Below, one piece after another: positions 1-6,059 of a stretch of DNA of 11,216 nucleotides. Every line of letters starts with the position of its first letter. Position 1 is the stretch's first letter. The notes beneath the pieces were generated by a model. That model was not told the DNA's origin and made no database searches. It saw only the letters and a list, made by a program, of their open reading frames with translations. The stretch is from Acidocella sp. (lineage in GTDB: Bacteria; Pseudomonadota; Alphaproteobacteria; Acetobacterales; Acetobacteraceae): positions 8,460-19,675 of the forward strand of contig JAQUAC010000008.1 in the NCBI GenBank assembly GCA_028687415.1. Direction: 5' to 3'. The position numbers and the translations under genes were made by a program.

Positions 1-1
1 C

Positions 2-763
2 AGCCTGCTGGAACAGATGCTGATGACGTTGCCGGGCTTCGCCGCCGGGGACGATGTTGCGCCGGTGGAGGAGCTCGTTGGGGCGATTCCGCGTCTGAGT
101 GGTAGCGATACTGCCTATCCGGCAGTGTTGGATGAATTCCTGGTGGGTGAAGGGGCTGGACTGCCAGACCGGCTGCGTGGACTTTATGAGCAGACGCGGG
201 CGCGGCGTGGCCTGTTGCGGCCAGGGGTAAAATTCATCACCGACCGTGCCGGGTCGAATCTATGGCACCTGGGGCTGATCAAGCTGCTCTATCCGGAGGC
301 GCCGATTATTCATGTGGTGCGCCACCCCTATGACGTCATGCTCGCCAATTTTGCCCAGGACCGTAAGTTAGAAGCCAATTGTCAGGCGGGGATGCCGGCA
401 CTGGCGCGGCATTACGCGTTGAGCATGGATATGGTGCGGCACTACCGTGGCCAGTTGACGCTGCGTTATCTGCCGGTACGCTATGAGGATTTGGTGGCAA
501 CACCCGCGGCAACGCTGCGCCGGGTGCTGGATTTTGTTGGTAGCGATGCGCCGGTGCCGGATGCTGCCACACTTGCCGCCAATGCCGCCCCCGTGCCGGA
601 GCCGATGCCGGCGCATGTGGCTGGGCGCGAAGCGCTGCACAGTCGCGCTGCTTGGCGCCACAAGGGATATCTGGCCCAAATGCCGACGCTGTTCGACGAG
701 ATACGGGAGATTCTGGAGCCCTGGATCAATGCGCTTGGTTATAGTAAGGAGGGGGCGCCATGA
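2..763 (+). CDS. Sulfotransferase family protein, 3' part (5' end outside window)
   Basis: The reading frame is open from base 2, so the gene starts upstream of the window; the first in-window ATG at 17 is internal. The visible start, SLLEQML, matches the stretch just after the PAPS-binding P-loop of sulfotransferase_3 proteins (usually S-G-T-T/S-L-x-E-Q-x-L), so the P-loop lies mostly outside. Further in is the block DRAGSNLWHLGLIKLLYP, followed by IIHVVRHPYDVMLANF, the 3'-phosphate-binding strand-helix that normally reads RxPxDxxLSxxxxxF. Near the C-terminus LPVRYEDLVATP and LDFVG are typical of the family. These enzymes move sulfate from PAPS to glycans or proteins. The usual DKMPxN block is DRAGSN here, losing the common Lys-Met-Pro. 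In Acetobacteraceae such domains are often fused to N-terminal TPRs, which cannot be checked. The stop overlaps the next ATG (ATGA), so the two genes are probably one operon. Confidence 0.85.
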   Translation, partial: SLLEQMLMTLPGFAAGDDVAPVEELVGAIPRLSGSDTAYPAVLDEFLVGEGAGLPDRLRGLYEQTRARRGLLRPGVKFITDRAGSNLWHLGLIKLLYPEAPIIHVVRHPYDVMLANFAQDRKLEANCQAGMPALARHYALSMDMVRHYRGQLTLRYLPVRYEDLVATPAATLRRVLDFVGSDAPVPDAATLAANAAPVPEPMPAHVAGREALHSRAAWRHKGYLAQMPTLFDEIREILEPWINALGYSKEGAP

Positions 764-2136
764 GCGAAGTGCAGCAACAACCAGGCAAGCAGGTGATGCC
801 TCTCTCCGAGGCGCTGGAAAAGCTCGCCAGGCTGGAGCAAGAGAACAAACTCGCCGAAGCGGATGAATTTGCCAGCCTCATGCTCGCCGCCATGCCGGAG
901 CATCCGCATATCCTGCATCTGGCCGGCATCGTCGCCTACCGCAACGGGCGCATGGAGCAGGCGATTGAGCGGATGGAGAAATCCGAAGCCATCGCACCGG
1001 AAGTGGCGCTGTATCCGCGCAACATGTGCGAGGTGTATCGCGGCGCCGGGCGACTGGATGACGCTGTGCGCGCCGGGCATCGTGCGGTGGAACTGGCGCC
1101 GCAGGATGCCCGGGCGCATTTCAATCTGGCGCTGATCCATTACGAGCGGTTGGAGTTGGACGAGGCGGTGAACGTTTCCGATCAGGCGATCGCGCTTGAT
1201 CCGGAATTCGCGGAGGCGCATTTCGAGAAGGCCGAGGCGCTGCTGCTGGCTGGGCGCATGCGGGACGGGTGGGAGAGCTATGAATGGCGCTTCAAGCTCA
1301 AGCAGGCCGAGGGCATGCTGCCGAAAACCGACAAGCCGCAATGGCAGGGGGAGCCTCTGCCGCCGGGCAGGTTGCTGATTATCGGTGATCAGGGATTCGG
1401 TGACTGCATCCAATTCGGGCGGTTGATCCCCTGGGCGGCGTTGCTCTGTCCACAGCCGGTGCTGGCCTGTTCGGGTGAGCTGACGCCGTTGCTCAGGCAA
1501 ATACCCGGTATCGGTAGGCTCGTTACGCGCTGGGAGGATACCGGGGAGTTCGACGCCTATATTCCTCTCTCCGGCCTGCCGCGCTTGGCTGGAATTGGCA
1601 CAGACAACGTGCCGCCGGCGGGCTATCTTTCCCCGCCCACCACTCTGGTGGAGGAATGGCGGGAGAAGCTCGACCGGCTTTGCCCCAAAGGCAAGAAGCG
1701 AGTGGCACTCGTTTGGGCCGGGCGGCCGACGCATAAGAACGATCGCAAACGCACGCTGAAGCTGGCGCAGTTCGCACCGCTCTTCGCGCGGGAGGACATC
1801 GTGATCCTGACCGTGCAGAAGGGCGATCAGATTTCACAGGTTGGCGGTTATTACGGGCGCGCGCCGCTGGTGAATTTGGGGCCGGAAATTGGCAATTTCC
1901 TTGATACTATGGCAATTTTGAAGAGCGTAGACAGGCTGGTGACCATTGATACTTCAGTCGCGCATGTCGCCGGAGCTGCCGGCGTGCCGACCTCGGTGGT
2001 GCTGCCGCATGCGCCGGACTGGCGCTGGCTGTTGAACCGGGATGATACGCCCTGGTATCCCTCGGTCAAACTGTTCCGGCAGCAAAAAGCCTATGATTGG
2101 AGTGGGGTGATAGAGCGCGTAGTGGCAGAGCTGTAG
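760..2136 (+). CDS. TPR-repeat protein with C-terminal GT9-like glycosyltransferase domain
   Basis: The 458-residue protein has two parts. Residues about 48-180 hold four tetratricopeptide-like repeats, with the A/G-x-x-x-A and D/E-P spacing clear in the repeats at 83-115 and 117-149. Residues about 204-455 resemble the ADP-heptose:LPS heptosyltransferase (GT9) fold used by many TPR proteins: a glycine-rich GDQGFGDCIQF loop at 209-219, VALVWAGRPTHKNDRKR near 315-330, and TIDTSVAHVAGAAGVPTSVVLP at 395-416, which is the nucleotide-sugar site motif of this group. The exact sugar and acceptor cannot be read. The ATG at 760 has an excellent Shine-Dalgarno, AAGGAGG at 746-752, and overlaps the sulfotransferase stop as ATGA. 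The partner gene suggests a shared role in building or decorating a cell-surface glycan or glycoprotein; that is inference. No signal peptide or membrane segment is seen, so it is likely cytoplasmic. No convincing terminator follows the stop. Confidence 0.85.
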   Translation: MSEVQQQPGKQVMPLSEALEKLARLEQENKLAEADEFASLMLAAMPEHPHILHLAGIVAYRNGRMEQAIERMEKSEAIAPEVALYPRNMCEVYRGAGRLDDAVRAGHRAVELAPQDARAHFNLALIHYERLELDEAVNVSDQAIALDPEFAEAHFEKAEALLLAGRMRDGWESYEWRFKLKQAEGMLPKTDKPQWQGEPLPPGRLLIIGDQGFGDCIQFGRLIPWAALLCPQPVLACSGELTPLLRQIPGIGRLVTRWEDTGEFDAYIPLSGLPRLAGIGTDNVPPAGYLSPPTTLVEEWREKLDRLCPKGKKRVALVWAGRPTHKNDRKRTLKLAQFAPLFAREDIVILTVQKGDQISQVGGYYGRAPLVNLGPEIGNFLDTMAILKSVDRLVTIDTSVAHVAGAAGVPTSVVLPHAPDWRWLLNRDDTPWYPSVKLFRQQKAYDWSGVIERVVAEL

Positions 2137-2190
2137 ACGCAGAGTTTCATGAAAAACGATAAAATATATTGTAATTAAACTGTCACTGCG

Positions 2191-2218
2191 CTGACAAATT
2201 TTACAGCCCTGTTACGCT
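2191..2218 (+). promoter_or_regulatory. Probable sigma-70 promoter of the 50-aa gene, with dyad over the -35 box
   Basis: A -35-like CTGACA (2191-2196) and a -10-like TACGCT (2213-2218) are 16 bases apart. They sit just downstream of a strongly AT-rich stretch (about 2155-2180) that contrasts with the GC-rich genes around it and could act as an UP element. The -35 box is one arm of a perfect dyad, TGTCA (2181-2185) and TGACA (2192-2196), separated by six bases, which could be a repressor or activator site. This is pattern matching; no start site is known. Confidence 0.45.
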
Positions 2219-2229
2219 GAGTTCATGCA

Positions 2230-2245
2230 GGCGGCGGAAGCCGCC
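2230..2245 (+). promoter_or_regulatory. Leader hairpin with GGAA (GNRA) tetraloop
   Basis: GGCGGC (2230-2235), GGAA (2236-2239) and GCCGCC (2240-2245) make a perfect all-GC 6-bp stem closed by a GNRA-type tetraloop. It lies between the predicted promoter and the Shine-Dalgarno (2260-2266) of the 50-aa gene. No U-tract follows, so it is not a classic terminator. It could stabilise the mRNA 5' end or tune translation. The structure is visible in sequence; the role is inferred. Confidence 0.55.
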
Positions 2246-2270
2246 CAGACAACCGCATGAAGGAGGGGGC

Positions 2271-2423
2271 ATGGATATTTCTGAATATACACGCAAGCTG
2301 GCGGAGCTTGGCCGGCTTATGAACGACCCCGAGGGGCCGATGCAGCCGCAAGCACTTTGGGCGCTGCTGGCGGAGTTAGCCAAGTATGATCTGGCCGCAG
2401 CAACGTTGGCGAGAGGCGGATAG
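2271..2423 (+). CDS. Small uncharacterised protein, 50 aa
   Basis: ATG at 2271 to TAG at 2421-2423 encodes 50 residues, MDISEYTRKLAELGRLMNDP at the start and ending LAAATLARGG. The case for a real gene is a near-perfect Shine-Dalgarno, AAGGAGG at 2260-2266, four bases before the ATG, plus promoter-like boxes at 2191-2218 and a hairpin in the leader. The product is predicted to be two amphipathic helices split by an N-D-P-E-G-P turn, and it has no signal peptide or membrane segment. The shape loosely recalls the helical hairpin at the start of class I release factors (K-L-x-E-L-x-x-L-x-x-D-P), but it is far too short to be one and no function should be assigned. It is separated from the upstream glycosyltransferase gene by 134 bases and is probably its own transcription unit. 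Confidence 0.6.
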   Translation: MDISEYTRKLAELGRLMNDPEGPMQPQALWALLAELAKYDLAAATLARGG

Positions 2424-2493
2424 CCGGACAAAGTGCGGACCGGAATCTGTTGTTCGGAATTTGCCTCCCAGATAGTCGTTTGTGGAATAAGCC

Positions 2494-2664
2494 TTAGAGT
2501 TTGCTGTGGACTGTATTGAAGGTTGATGTGACGTTGGAACCCGGCGTGGTCACGGCGCCAATGCTGACCACGGAGATCAGCGCATACTCAATGGCGGTCA
2601 CGGCCCGGAGGTCGGTGCTCAGGTGACGTAAGGTGTTCGAGGTGAAGCGAACTGCGCAGATCAT
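2494..2664 (-). CDS. Flp/Fap-type pilin-like protein, 56 aa, possibly decaying
   Basis: The minus-strand ORF runs from ATG at 2664 to TAA at 2494-2496. Residues 21-30, AVTAIEYALI, match the Flp/Fap prepilin signature (G-x-T-A-I-E-Y-x-L-I), and the rest, SIGAVTT near 34-40 and STFNTV near 47-52, matches the usual Flp C-terminal half (I-x-A-V-T-T-x-G-x-N-x-x-x-T-F-N-T-V). Flp pilins are about 50-60 residues, are cut by the TadV/CpaA peptidase just before the x-x-x-x-E-Y block, and polymerise into Tad pili. Two oddities: the residue before the cleavage site is Ala21 where Gly is usual, and the hydrophobic segment between EYALI and GAVTT appears about four residues shorter than in typical members. 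No good Shine-Dalgarno precedes the ATG, although a TATAAT lies on this strand at 2763-2758. No other tad/cpa gene is near. It may be an orphan pilin or a remnant; family identity is more certain than function. Confidence 0.6.
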   Translation of the reverse strand: MICAVRFTSNTLRHLSTDLRAVTAIEYALISVVSIGAVTTPGSNVTSTFNTVHSKL

Positions 2665-2913
2665 TCCGGACGCCGATAAAATTGACGTTGGATTACAAAA
2701 TAAAAGTGATAGCGCAGCGTTTTACGTGCCGAAGATTGAGTAAATTGCTGTTTTTTGATTATAGGCTTTTTGTCGGCGATATTCTGGCCAGCTTTACGAA
2801 AGAGCCTCGTTTTGCCACGGGCTTTTTAAGGTGGTTGGGTGAAAGCTGTGATATGTGCCGCATCTCCGCTGCGATTGCATTGGGTTCCGTTGTTTGGGCT
2901 TTCTGGGGGAGGA
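2665..2913. other. Intergenic, relatively AT-rich; no gene recognised
   Basis: The stretch between the pilin-like ORF and tRNA-Cys is richer in A+T (especially 2680-2780) than its surroundings. No reading frame here has a credible start, Shine-Dalgarno or recognisable protein on either strand; a longer + frame through 2682-3107 runs over the tRNA and is not credible. It contains a perfect -10-like TATAAT on the minus strand (2763-2758), about 90 bases before the pilin-like ATG but without a clear -35 box, and the hairpin at 2799-2827. No direct repeat of the tRNA 3' end was seen, so there is no sign of an integrated element. Confidence 0.5.
2799..2827. terminator. Possible bidirectional intrinsic terminator
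   Basis: AAAGAGCC (2799-2806) pairs with GGCTTTTT (2820-2827), with one G-U wobble on the + strand. The stem continues through CG/CG (2808-2809 with 2818-2819) past a bulged T, around an 8-base loop. On the + strand the stem ends in five T residues; on the minus strand the tract is the weaker CTCTTT. It lies about 90 bases downstream of tRNA-Cys on the minus strand, so it could end that transcript and insulate the pilin-like ORF. The G-C part of the stem is short, so confidence is modest. Confidence 0.4.
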
Positions 2914-2987
2914 TGGAGGTCCGGGCGGGAATCGAACCCACATACGCGGATTTGCAGTCCGCTACATCACCACTCTGCCACCGGACC
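2914..2987 (-). tRNA. tRNA-Cys (anticodon GCA)
   Basis: Reading the minus strand from 2987, all cloverleaf parts are present: acceptor GGTCCGG pairing with CCGGACC, anticodon stem GCGGA/TCCGC around the loop CTGCAAA (anticodon GCA, read at 2955-2953), a T-arm GTGGG-TTCGATT-CCCGC, discriminator T and an encoded CCA (2916-2914). The total is 74 bases. The D-stem has only about three good pairs, as is usual for bacterial tRNA-Cys, and U73 is the known identity base for CysRS. It is a single gene with its own promoter, transcribed away from the methyltransferase gene. Confidence 0.97.
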
Positions 2988-3007
2988 AACGGGACTTGGA
3001 TGCCCCC

Positions 3008-3036
3008 TATATCTCCGCCGGAAGCGGCGCGGTCAA
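3008..3036 (-). promoter_or_regulatory. Promoter of tRNA-Cys
   Basis: On the minus strand TTGACC (3036-3031) and GATATA (3013-3008) are 17 bases apart, close to the alphaproteobacterial housekeeping consensus. A start about seven bases further on would give a leader of roughly 14 bases before the tRNA 5' end at 2987, which is a normal distance. The spacer is GC-rich and contains a small inverted repeat (CCGCC and GGCGG-like arms). Confidence 0.7.
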
Positions 3037-3063
3037 GCGTTGCGCGGAAGATTATATGGGTAG

Positions 3064-3093
3064 TTGAGTTATGCGCCACCCCCCCGCTATATA
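3064..3093 (+). promoter_or_regulatory. Promoter of the PCMT-like/tolC operon
   Basis: TTGAGT (3064-3069) and TATATA (3088-3093) are 18 bases apart and lie 34 bases before the ATG at 3127. An overlapping TATAAG (3090-3095) is a second -10 candidate. A run of seven C residues fills much of the spacer. The unit is divergent from the tRNA-Cys promoter, with the two -35 boxes 27 bases apart, so the two promoters may influence each other through supercoiling. Confidence 0.6.
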
Positions 3094-3126
3094 AGAGCCT
3101 AGAATAGCGACACGGAATGAGGTTTT

Positions 3127-3783
3127 ATGGCAGACTGCATCGCCCAGGAATTAGCCCGCGACAACATGGTTGACGGTCAAGTTCGTCCCAATCATGTGTC
3201 CGATAGCCGTGTAATAGGCGCAATGCGTGCCTTGCCCCGGGAGGATTTCGCACCGCCAGGCAGTTTTGCCTATGCGGATGCTGATATTTCGTTGGGGGGT
3301 GGACGCTATCTGCCTAGCCCCATGGTCACGGCGCGGCTGGCGCAGCTGGTCCTGGCCAACACTCCGGCGCACGTCCTCGTTATTGGTTCTGGATCTGGCT
3401 ATCTTGCCGCGGTTTTGGCAGCGTCCGGCGCGCAGGTTGTGGCGCTGGAAGAAGATCCGCGACTCGATACAGGGGCGCTCGCAAAGCATGGCACCAATGT
3501 TGAGCCCGTGACCGGCAATCTGCGGTTCGGCTGGCCTGCCGGTGGGCCGTACGATGCCATTGTTATCGAGGGCGCAATACCGGCGATTCCTGAGGTTCTT
3601 GCCGCCCAGCTGGCGCCTGGCGGGCGTGTGGTCGCCATTCTTTCCGGGAGTGGTGAAGATGGCGGTATCGGCCGTGCCGTGGTGGCTGAGCCCTCTGGCG
3701 CTACTTTCGCCACTGTCCGGGTATTTGACTGCACGGCCCGGCCGCTGCCCGCTTTTAGTTTGGCGCCGGTGTTCAGTCTGTGA
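3127..3783 (+). CDS. PCMT-like (protein-L-isoaspartate O-methyltransferase family) protein
   Basis: The 218-residue protein has the layout of the PIMT/PCMT family: an N-terminal helical part with DGQVRPNHVSDSRVIGAMRALPREDF (about 16-41), the loop GGGRYLPSPMVTARL (57-71), then a SAM-binding Rossmann fold opening with VLVIGSGSGYLAAVLA (83-98) and the acidic strand end ALEED (106-110). PIMTs repair isoaspartyl residues with SAM. In canonical enzymes the loop reads about QTISQPxxV with a catalytic Ser/Thr; here the TIS position is YLP, so repair activity is doubtful. From memory, this divergent form is what commonly precedes tolC in Alphaproteobacteria. The ATG at 3127 has a short GAGG (3119-3122). 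The stop overlaps the tolC start as GTGA, so the two are co-transcribed. The protein has no signal peptide and is likely cytoplasmic. Confidence 0.85.
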   Translation: MADCIAQELARDNMVDGQVRPNHVSDSRVIGAMRALPREDFAPPGSFAYADADISLGGGRYLPSPMVTARLAQLVLANTPAHVLVIGSGSGYLAAVLAASGAQVVALEEDPRLDTGALAKHGTNVEPVTGNLRFGWPAGGPYDAIVIEGAIPAIPEVLAAQLAPGGRVVAILSGSGEDGGIGRAVVAEPSGATFATVRVFDCTARPLPAFSLAPVFSL

Positions 3784-5297
3784 TCAGACTCGGCTCCCTG
3801 TCTTTACGCGGCGTTCTTCTGGCCGGTATTGCGGGAGCCGTAGTTCTGCTGCCGCGTCCGGTGTTGGCCGCAGGGCCGGCCACGCTGACGGATGCGCTGG
3901 TTGAGGCATATAATAACAATGCGACGCTGCAGGCGCAGCGCGCAGCTCTGCGTCAGGCTGACGAAGGTGTGCCGACGGCACTCTCCGGTTGGCGGCCGAC
4001 GGTGGAGTTGACCGGTACGGTTGGGCATATTTTCGGTACCCAGACCTCACCGTATTATAACGGCACTTACTACGATACCTCGCAGATGACCAAGATGAAT
4101 GAGAACCGGAGCGAGACGATCGGTGAGGCCACGGTCACGCAGCCGCTCTACAAGGGCGGCAAGACCGTCGCTTCGACCCGGCAGGCGAAGAATGCGGTAT
4201 ACGCCGCGCGGGCGCAGTTGCTTGCCAGCGAGGAGACCGTGTTTCTCAATGTTGTAAACGCTTATGTCACGGTGGTCAGCGATACGCAGGTGGTGGCACT
4301 GGACCAGAGCAATGAGCAAGTGATGCGGCAACAGCTGCATGACACGCAAGTGCAATTCAATGTAGGCGAGATCACCATGACTTCCGTTGCGCAGGCGCAG
4401 GCCTCGCTGGCGCAAGCTAAGGAGCAGCTTGCGGTCGCGAATGGTAATCTGCGGATTGCGCGGGAGAATTTCCGCCAGTTGGTGGGAGATTATCCGGCGG
4501 ATAATCTGACCCCGCCGCAGCCGCTAATGCTGCCGGTGAACAGCAAAAATCAAGCCGCTAATGCTGCCGTGGCCAACAACCCCAACGTGATTGCCGCGCA
4601 GTATACCGATGCGGCGGATAAGGACGCGGTGGATGTCGCCTTTTCCGCACTGATGCCGCAGCTGGAATTGCAGGCCTCGGCCTATCACCAGAATGGTGCA
4701 TCCTACGTGAGTACCACGTTGAATGGCGGTCAGGTTGTTGGTCAGCTCACTGTGCCGCTATACCAGGGCGGCTCGGAATATGCCGCCATACGCCAGGCGC
4801 GTGCCAAGGAGCAGCAAGGCTTCGCTGCGGTCCTAGACGCGCAGCGCACGGCCTATGAGCAGGCAACGCAGGGTTGGGAGACGCTGACTGCCACGCGCGC
4901 GGCGATCGTCAGCACCAATGCCCAGATTAAAGCCAACGCCATCGCACTGGACGGCACAGAGCGTGAAGAGCTGGTGGGCACGCGCACCACGCTGGATGTG
5001 CTGAATGCCCAGCAGCTGTTGCTGAGTTCCCAGGTACAGCAGGTTCAGAATATCGCGACGCTGGTCAATAATTCATACACAGTGGTCTCGGCTATCGGTC
5101 GGCTCACCGCACGGGATCTTGGATTACCAGTGCATGAGTATGACGATCTGAAATACTACAACGCTGTTAAATATGCAGGCTTTGGCACGGGCGAGGCCGC
5201 GGACGAAAAAGCAGGCATTGCGCCGGACGGAACTTTGCTGGGTGTTAACCCGGCGCCAGTGCTGGCGGATGGGCCAACCAGCCCGCAAACACCATAA
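3780..5297 (+). CDS. tolC: TolC-family outer membrane channel protein
   Basis: The 505-residue precursor starts at GTG 3780, overlapping the previous stop (GTGA); no good Shine-Dalgarno is visible, so translational coupling is likely. A signal peptide spans residues 1-30 (basic MIRLGSLSLR, a hydrophobic stretch, then PVLA before AG). The mature part shows the internal duplication of outer membrane efflux proteins: TLTDALVEAYNNN near 35, the first beta hairpin ending in VTQPLYKGGKTVAS, and the second ending in LTVPLYQGGSEYAAIRQAR, each followed by long Ala/Gln-rich coiled helices. TolC trimers form the outer membrane exit duct for type I secretion and RND or ABC efflux pumps. No inner-membrane or periplasmic partner gene is in the window, so the substrate is unknown. 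The C-terminal 35 or so residues form a Pro/Ala-rich tail beyond the conserved fold. Confidence 0.93.
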   Translation: MIRLGSLSLRGVLLAGIAGAVVLLPRPVLAAGPATLTDALVEAYNNNATLQAQRAALRQADEGVPTALSGWRPTVELTGTVGHIFGTQTSPYYNGTYYDTSQMTKMNENRSETIGEATVTQPLYKGGKTVASTRQAKNAVYAARAQLLASEETVFLNVVNAYVTVVSDTQVVALDQSNEQVMRQQLHDTQVQFNVGEITMTSVAQAQASLAQAKEQLAVANGNLRIARENFRQLVGDYPADNLTPPQPLMLPVNSKNQAANAAVANNPNVIAAQYTDAADKDAVDVAFSALMPQLELQASAYHQNGASYVSTTLNGGQVVGQLTVPLYQGGSEYAAIRQARAKEQQGFAAVLDAQRTAYEQATQGWETLTATRAAIVSTNAQIKANAIALDGTEREELVGTRTTLDVLNAQQLLLSSQVQQVQNIATLVNNSYTVVSAIGRLTARDLGLPVHEYDDLKYYNAVKYAGFGTGEAADEKAGIAPDGTLLGVNPAPVLADGPTSPQTP

Positions 5298-5343
5298 AAT
5301 ATTGCGATGTCTGCGCATTGGGGCTTGCCACGAACCGGATAAA

Positions 5344-5371
5344 TTGATGACATTAACATCCGGGTCATAAT
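5344..5371 (+). promoter_or_regulatory. Possible promoter of popZ, inside a dyad
   Basis: TTGATG (5344-5349) and CATAAT (5366-5371) are 16 bases apart in the 122-base gap between tolC and popZ, about 50 bases before the popZ ATG. The -35 box is enclosed by the inverted repeat CCGGAT (5335-5340) and ATCCGG (5358-5363). As RNA this could be a weak hairpin at the end of the tolC transcript; as DNA it could be an operator. No U-tract follows, so it is not a typical terminator. Confidence 0.45.
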
Positions 5372-5419
5372 TTAAGGTAGCTCTAATCGGAGTAAAACTG
5401 GTCTGGTAAGGATGAGGCG

Positions 5420-6049
5420 ATGAGCGAAGGTGACGGAGTTTCCAACAATTCAGGCCTTGCTGGTGTGGCCGAGCCTTCAATGGAGGAAATTCTTGCCTCG
5501 ATCCGCCGGATTCTGACGGAGGAGGAGAATGAGCGCGCCGCGGCGCAGGAGGAACCAGATGACGATATCCTCGTGCTCGGTTCAGCCATGCTTGCCCAGA
5601 AGGAGGAGGCGCCGTCCGGCCTTGCCGAAATCCCCGCCTCCATAAACTTCAGTGCTGAGCCGCAATTTGATGGCCAGGACAGCAGTGCATTGCCGCTGGC
5701 TGACGTCAACTCCACTCCCGAGCCCTTGACCGAACCGCCGCCGCCTCTCTTTGCCGAAGCCGAGCCGCCAACAAAGGAAAATGACATGGAAGATCAAGTG
5801 CAATCCCCCGAAGGTCTGGTCAGCGCCGCCGCTGCCACCGAGATCGCCAATACGGTTGGCTCGCTGGTGCGCAGCGTCAGTGCTGAGCGCGCCGTGACCG
5901 TGGGTCGCCCCGGCGTTACTATTGAGGATCTGGTGCGTGAGGAGATCAAGCCGGTGCTGAAGTCCTGGCTGGATACGCATCTGCCGAATCTGGTGGAGCG
6001 CGTGGTCCGCACCGAGATCGGGCGTGTCATCGACCGTATGCAGCCCTGA
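5420..6049 (+). CDS. popZ: PopZ-type polar organising protein (DUF2497)
   Basis: The 209-residue protein has the three-part plan of PopZ. The N-terminal helix EPSMEEILASIRRIL (18-32) matches the conserved partner-binding helix. A disordered, Glu/Asp/Pro-rich linker fills about 36-130. The C-terminal oligomerisation helices contain TIEDLVREEIKPVLKSWLDTHLPNLVERVV (167-196) and end RVIDRMQP. In Caulobacter PopZ forms a condensate at the pole that anchors ParB/parS and recruits cell-cycle regulators; the role here is inferred by homology. The position between tolC and valS agrees with the usual alphaproteobacterial order. The ATG at 5420 has AAGGATGAGG (5408-5417) in front. About 18 residues precede the conserved helix, more than in Caulobacter; the ATG at 5480 falls inside the helix and would cut it, so 5420 is preferred. 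A second in-frame ATG at 5786 has its own good Shine-Dalgarno. Confidence 0.9.
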   Translation: MSEGDGVSNNSGLAGVAEPSMEEILASIRRILTEEENERAAAQEEPDDDILVLGSAMLAQKEEAPSGLAEIPASINFSAEPQFDGQDSSALPLADVNSTPEPLTEPPPPLFAEAEPPTKENDMEDQVQSPEGLVSAAAATEIANTVGSLVRSVSAERAVTVGRPGVTIEDLVREEIKPVLKSWLDTHLPNLVERVVRTEIGRVIDRMQP

Positions 6050-6059
6050 GTTTTGCCCC

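Noticed and set aside
739..1734. Long minus-strand frame opposite the TPR-glycosyltransferase gene
   Set aside because: It is a high-GC shadow of a clearly recognised gene; no motif, ribosome-binding site or start region supports it.
2181..2196. TGT-N10-ACA as a NifA upstream activator site
   Set aside because: The spacing fits the loose consensus, but there is no sigma-54 promoter (GG-N10-GC) correctly placed downstream and no nitrogen-fixation gene; such short matches occur by chance.
2900..3000. tRNA-Cys as an integration (att) site for a mobile element
   Set aside because: No integrase gene, no second copy of the tRNA 3' end and no foreign-looking cargo are seen in the window.
2682..3107. 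Open + frame of 141 codons between the pilin-like ORF and the methyltransferase gene
   Set aside because: It starts at TTG without a ribosome-binding site, runs through the antisense of tRNA-Cys and both promoters, and has no family-like sequence.
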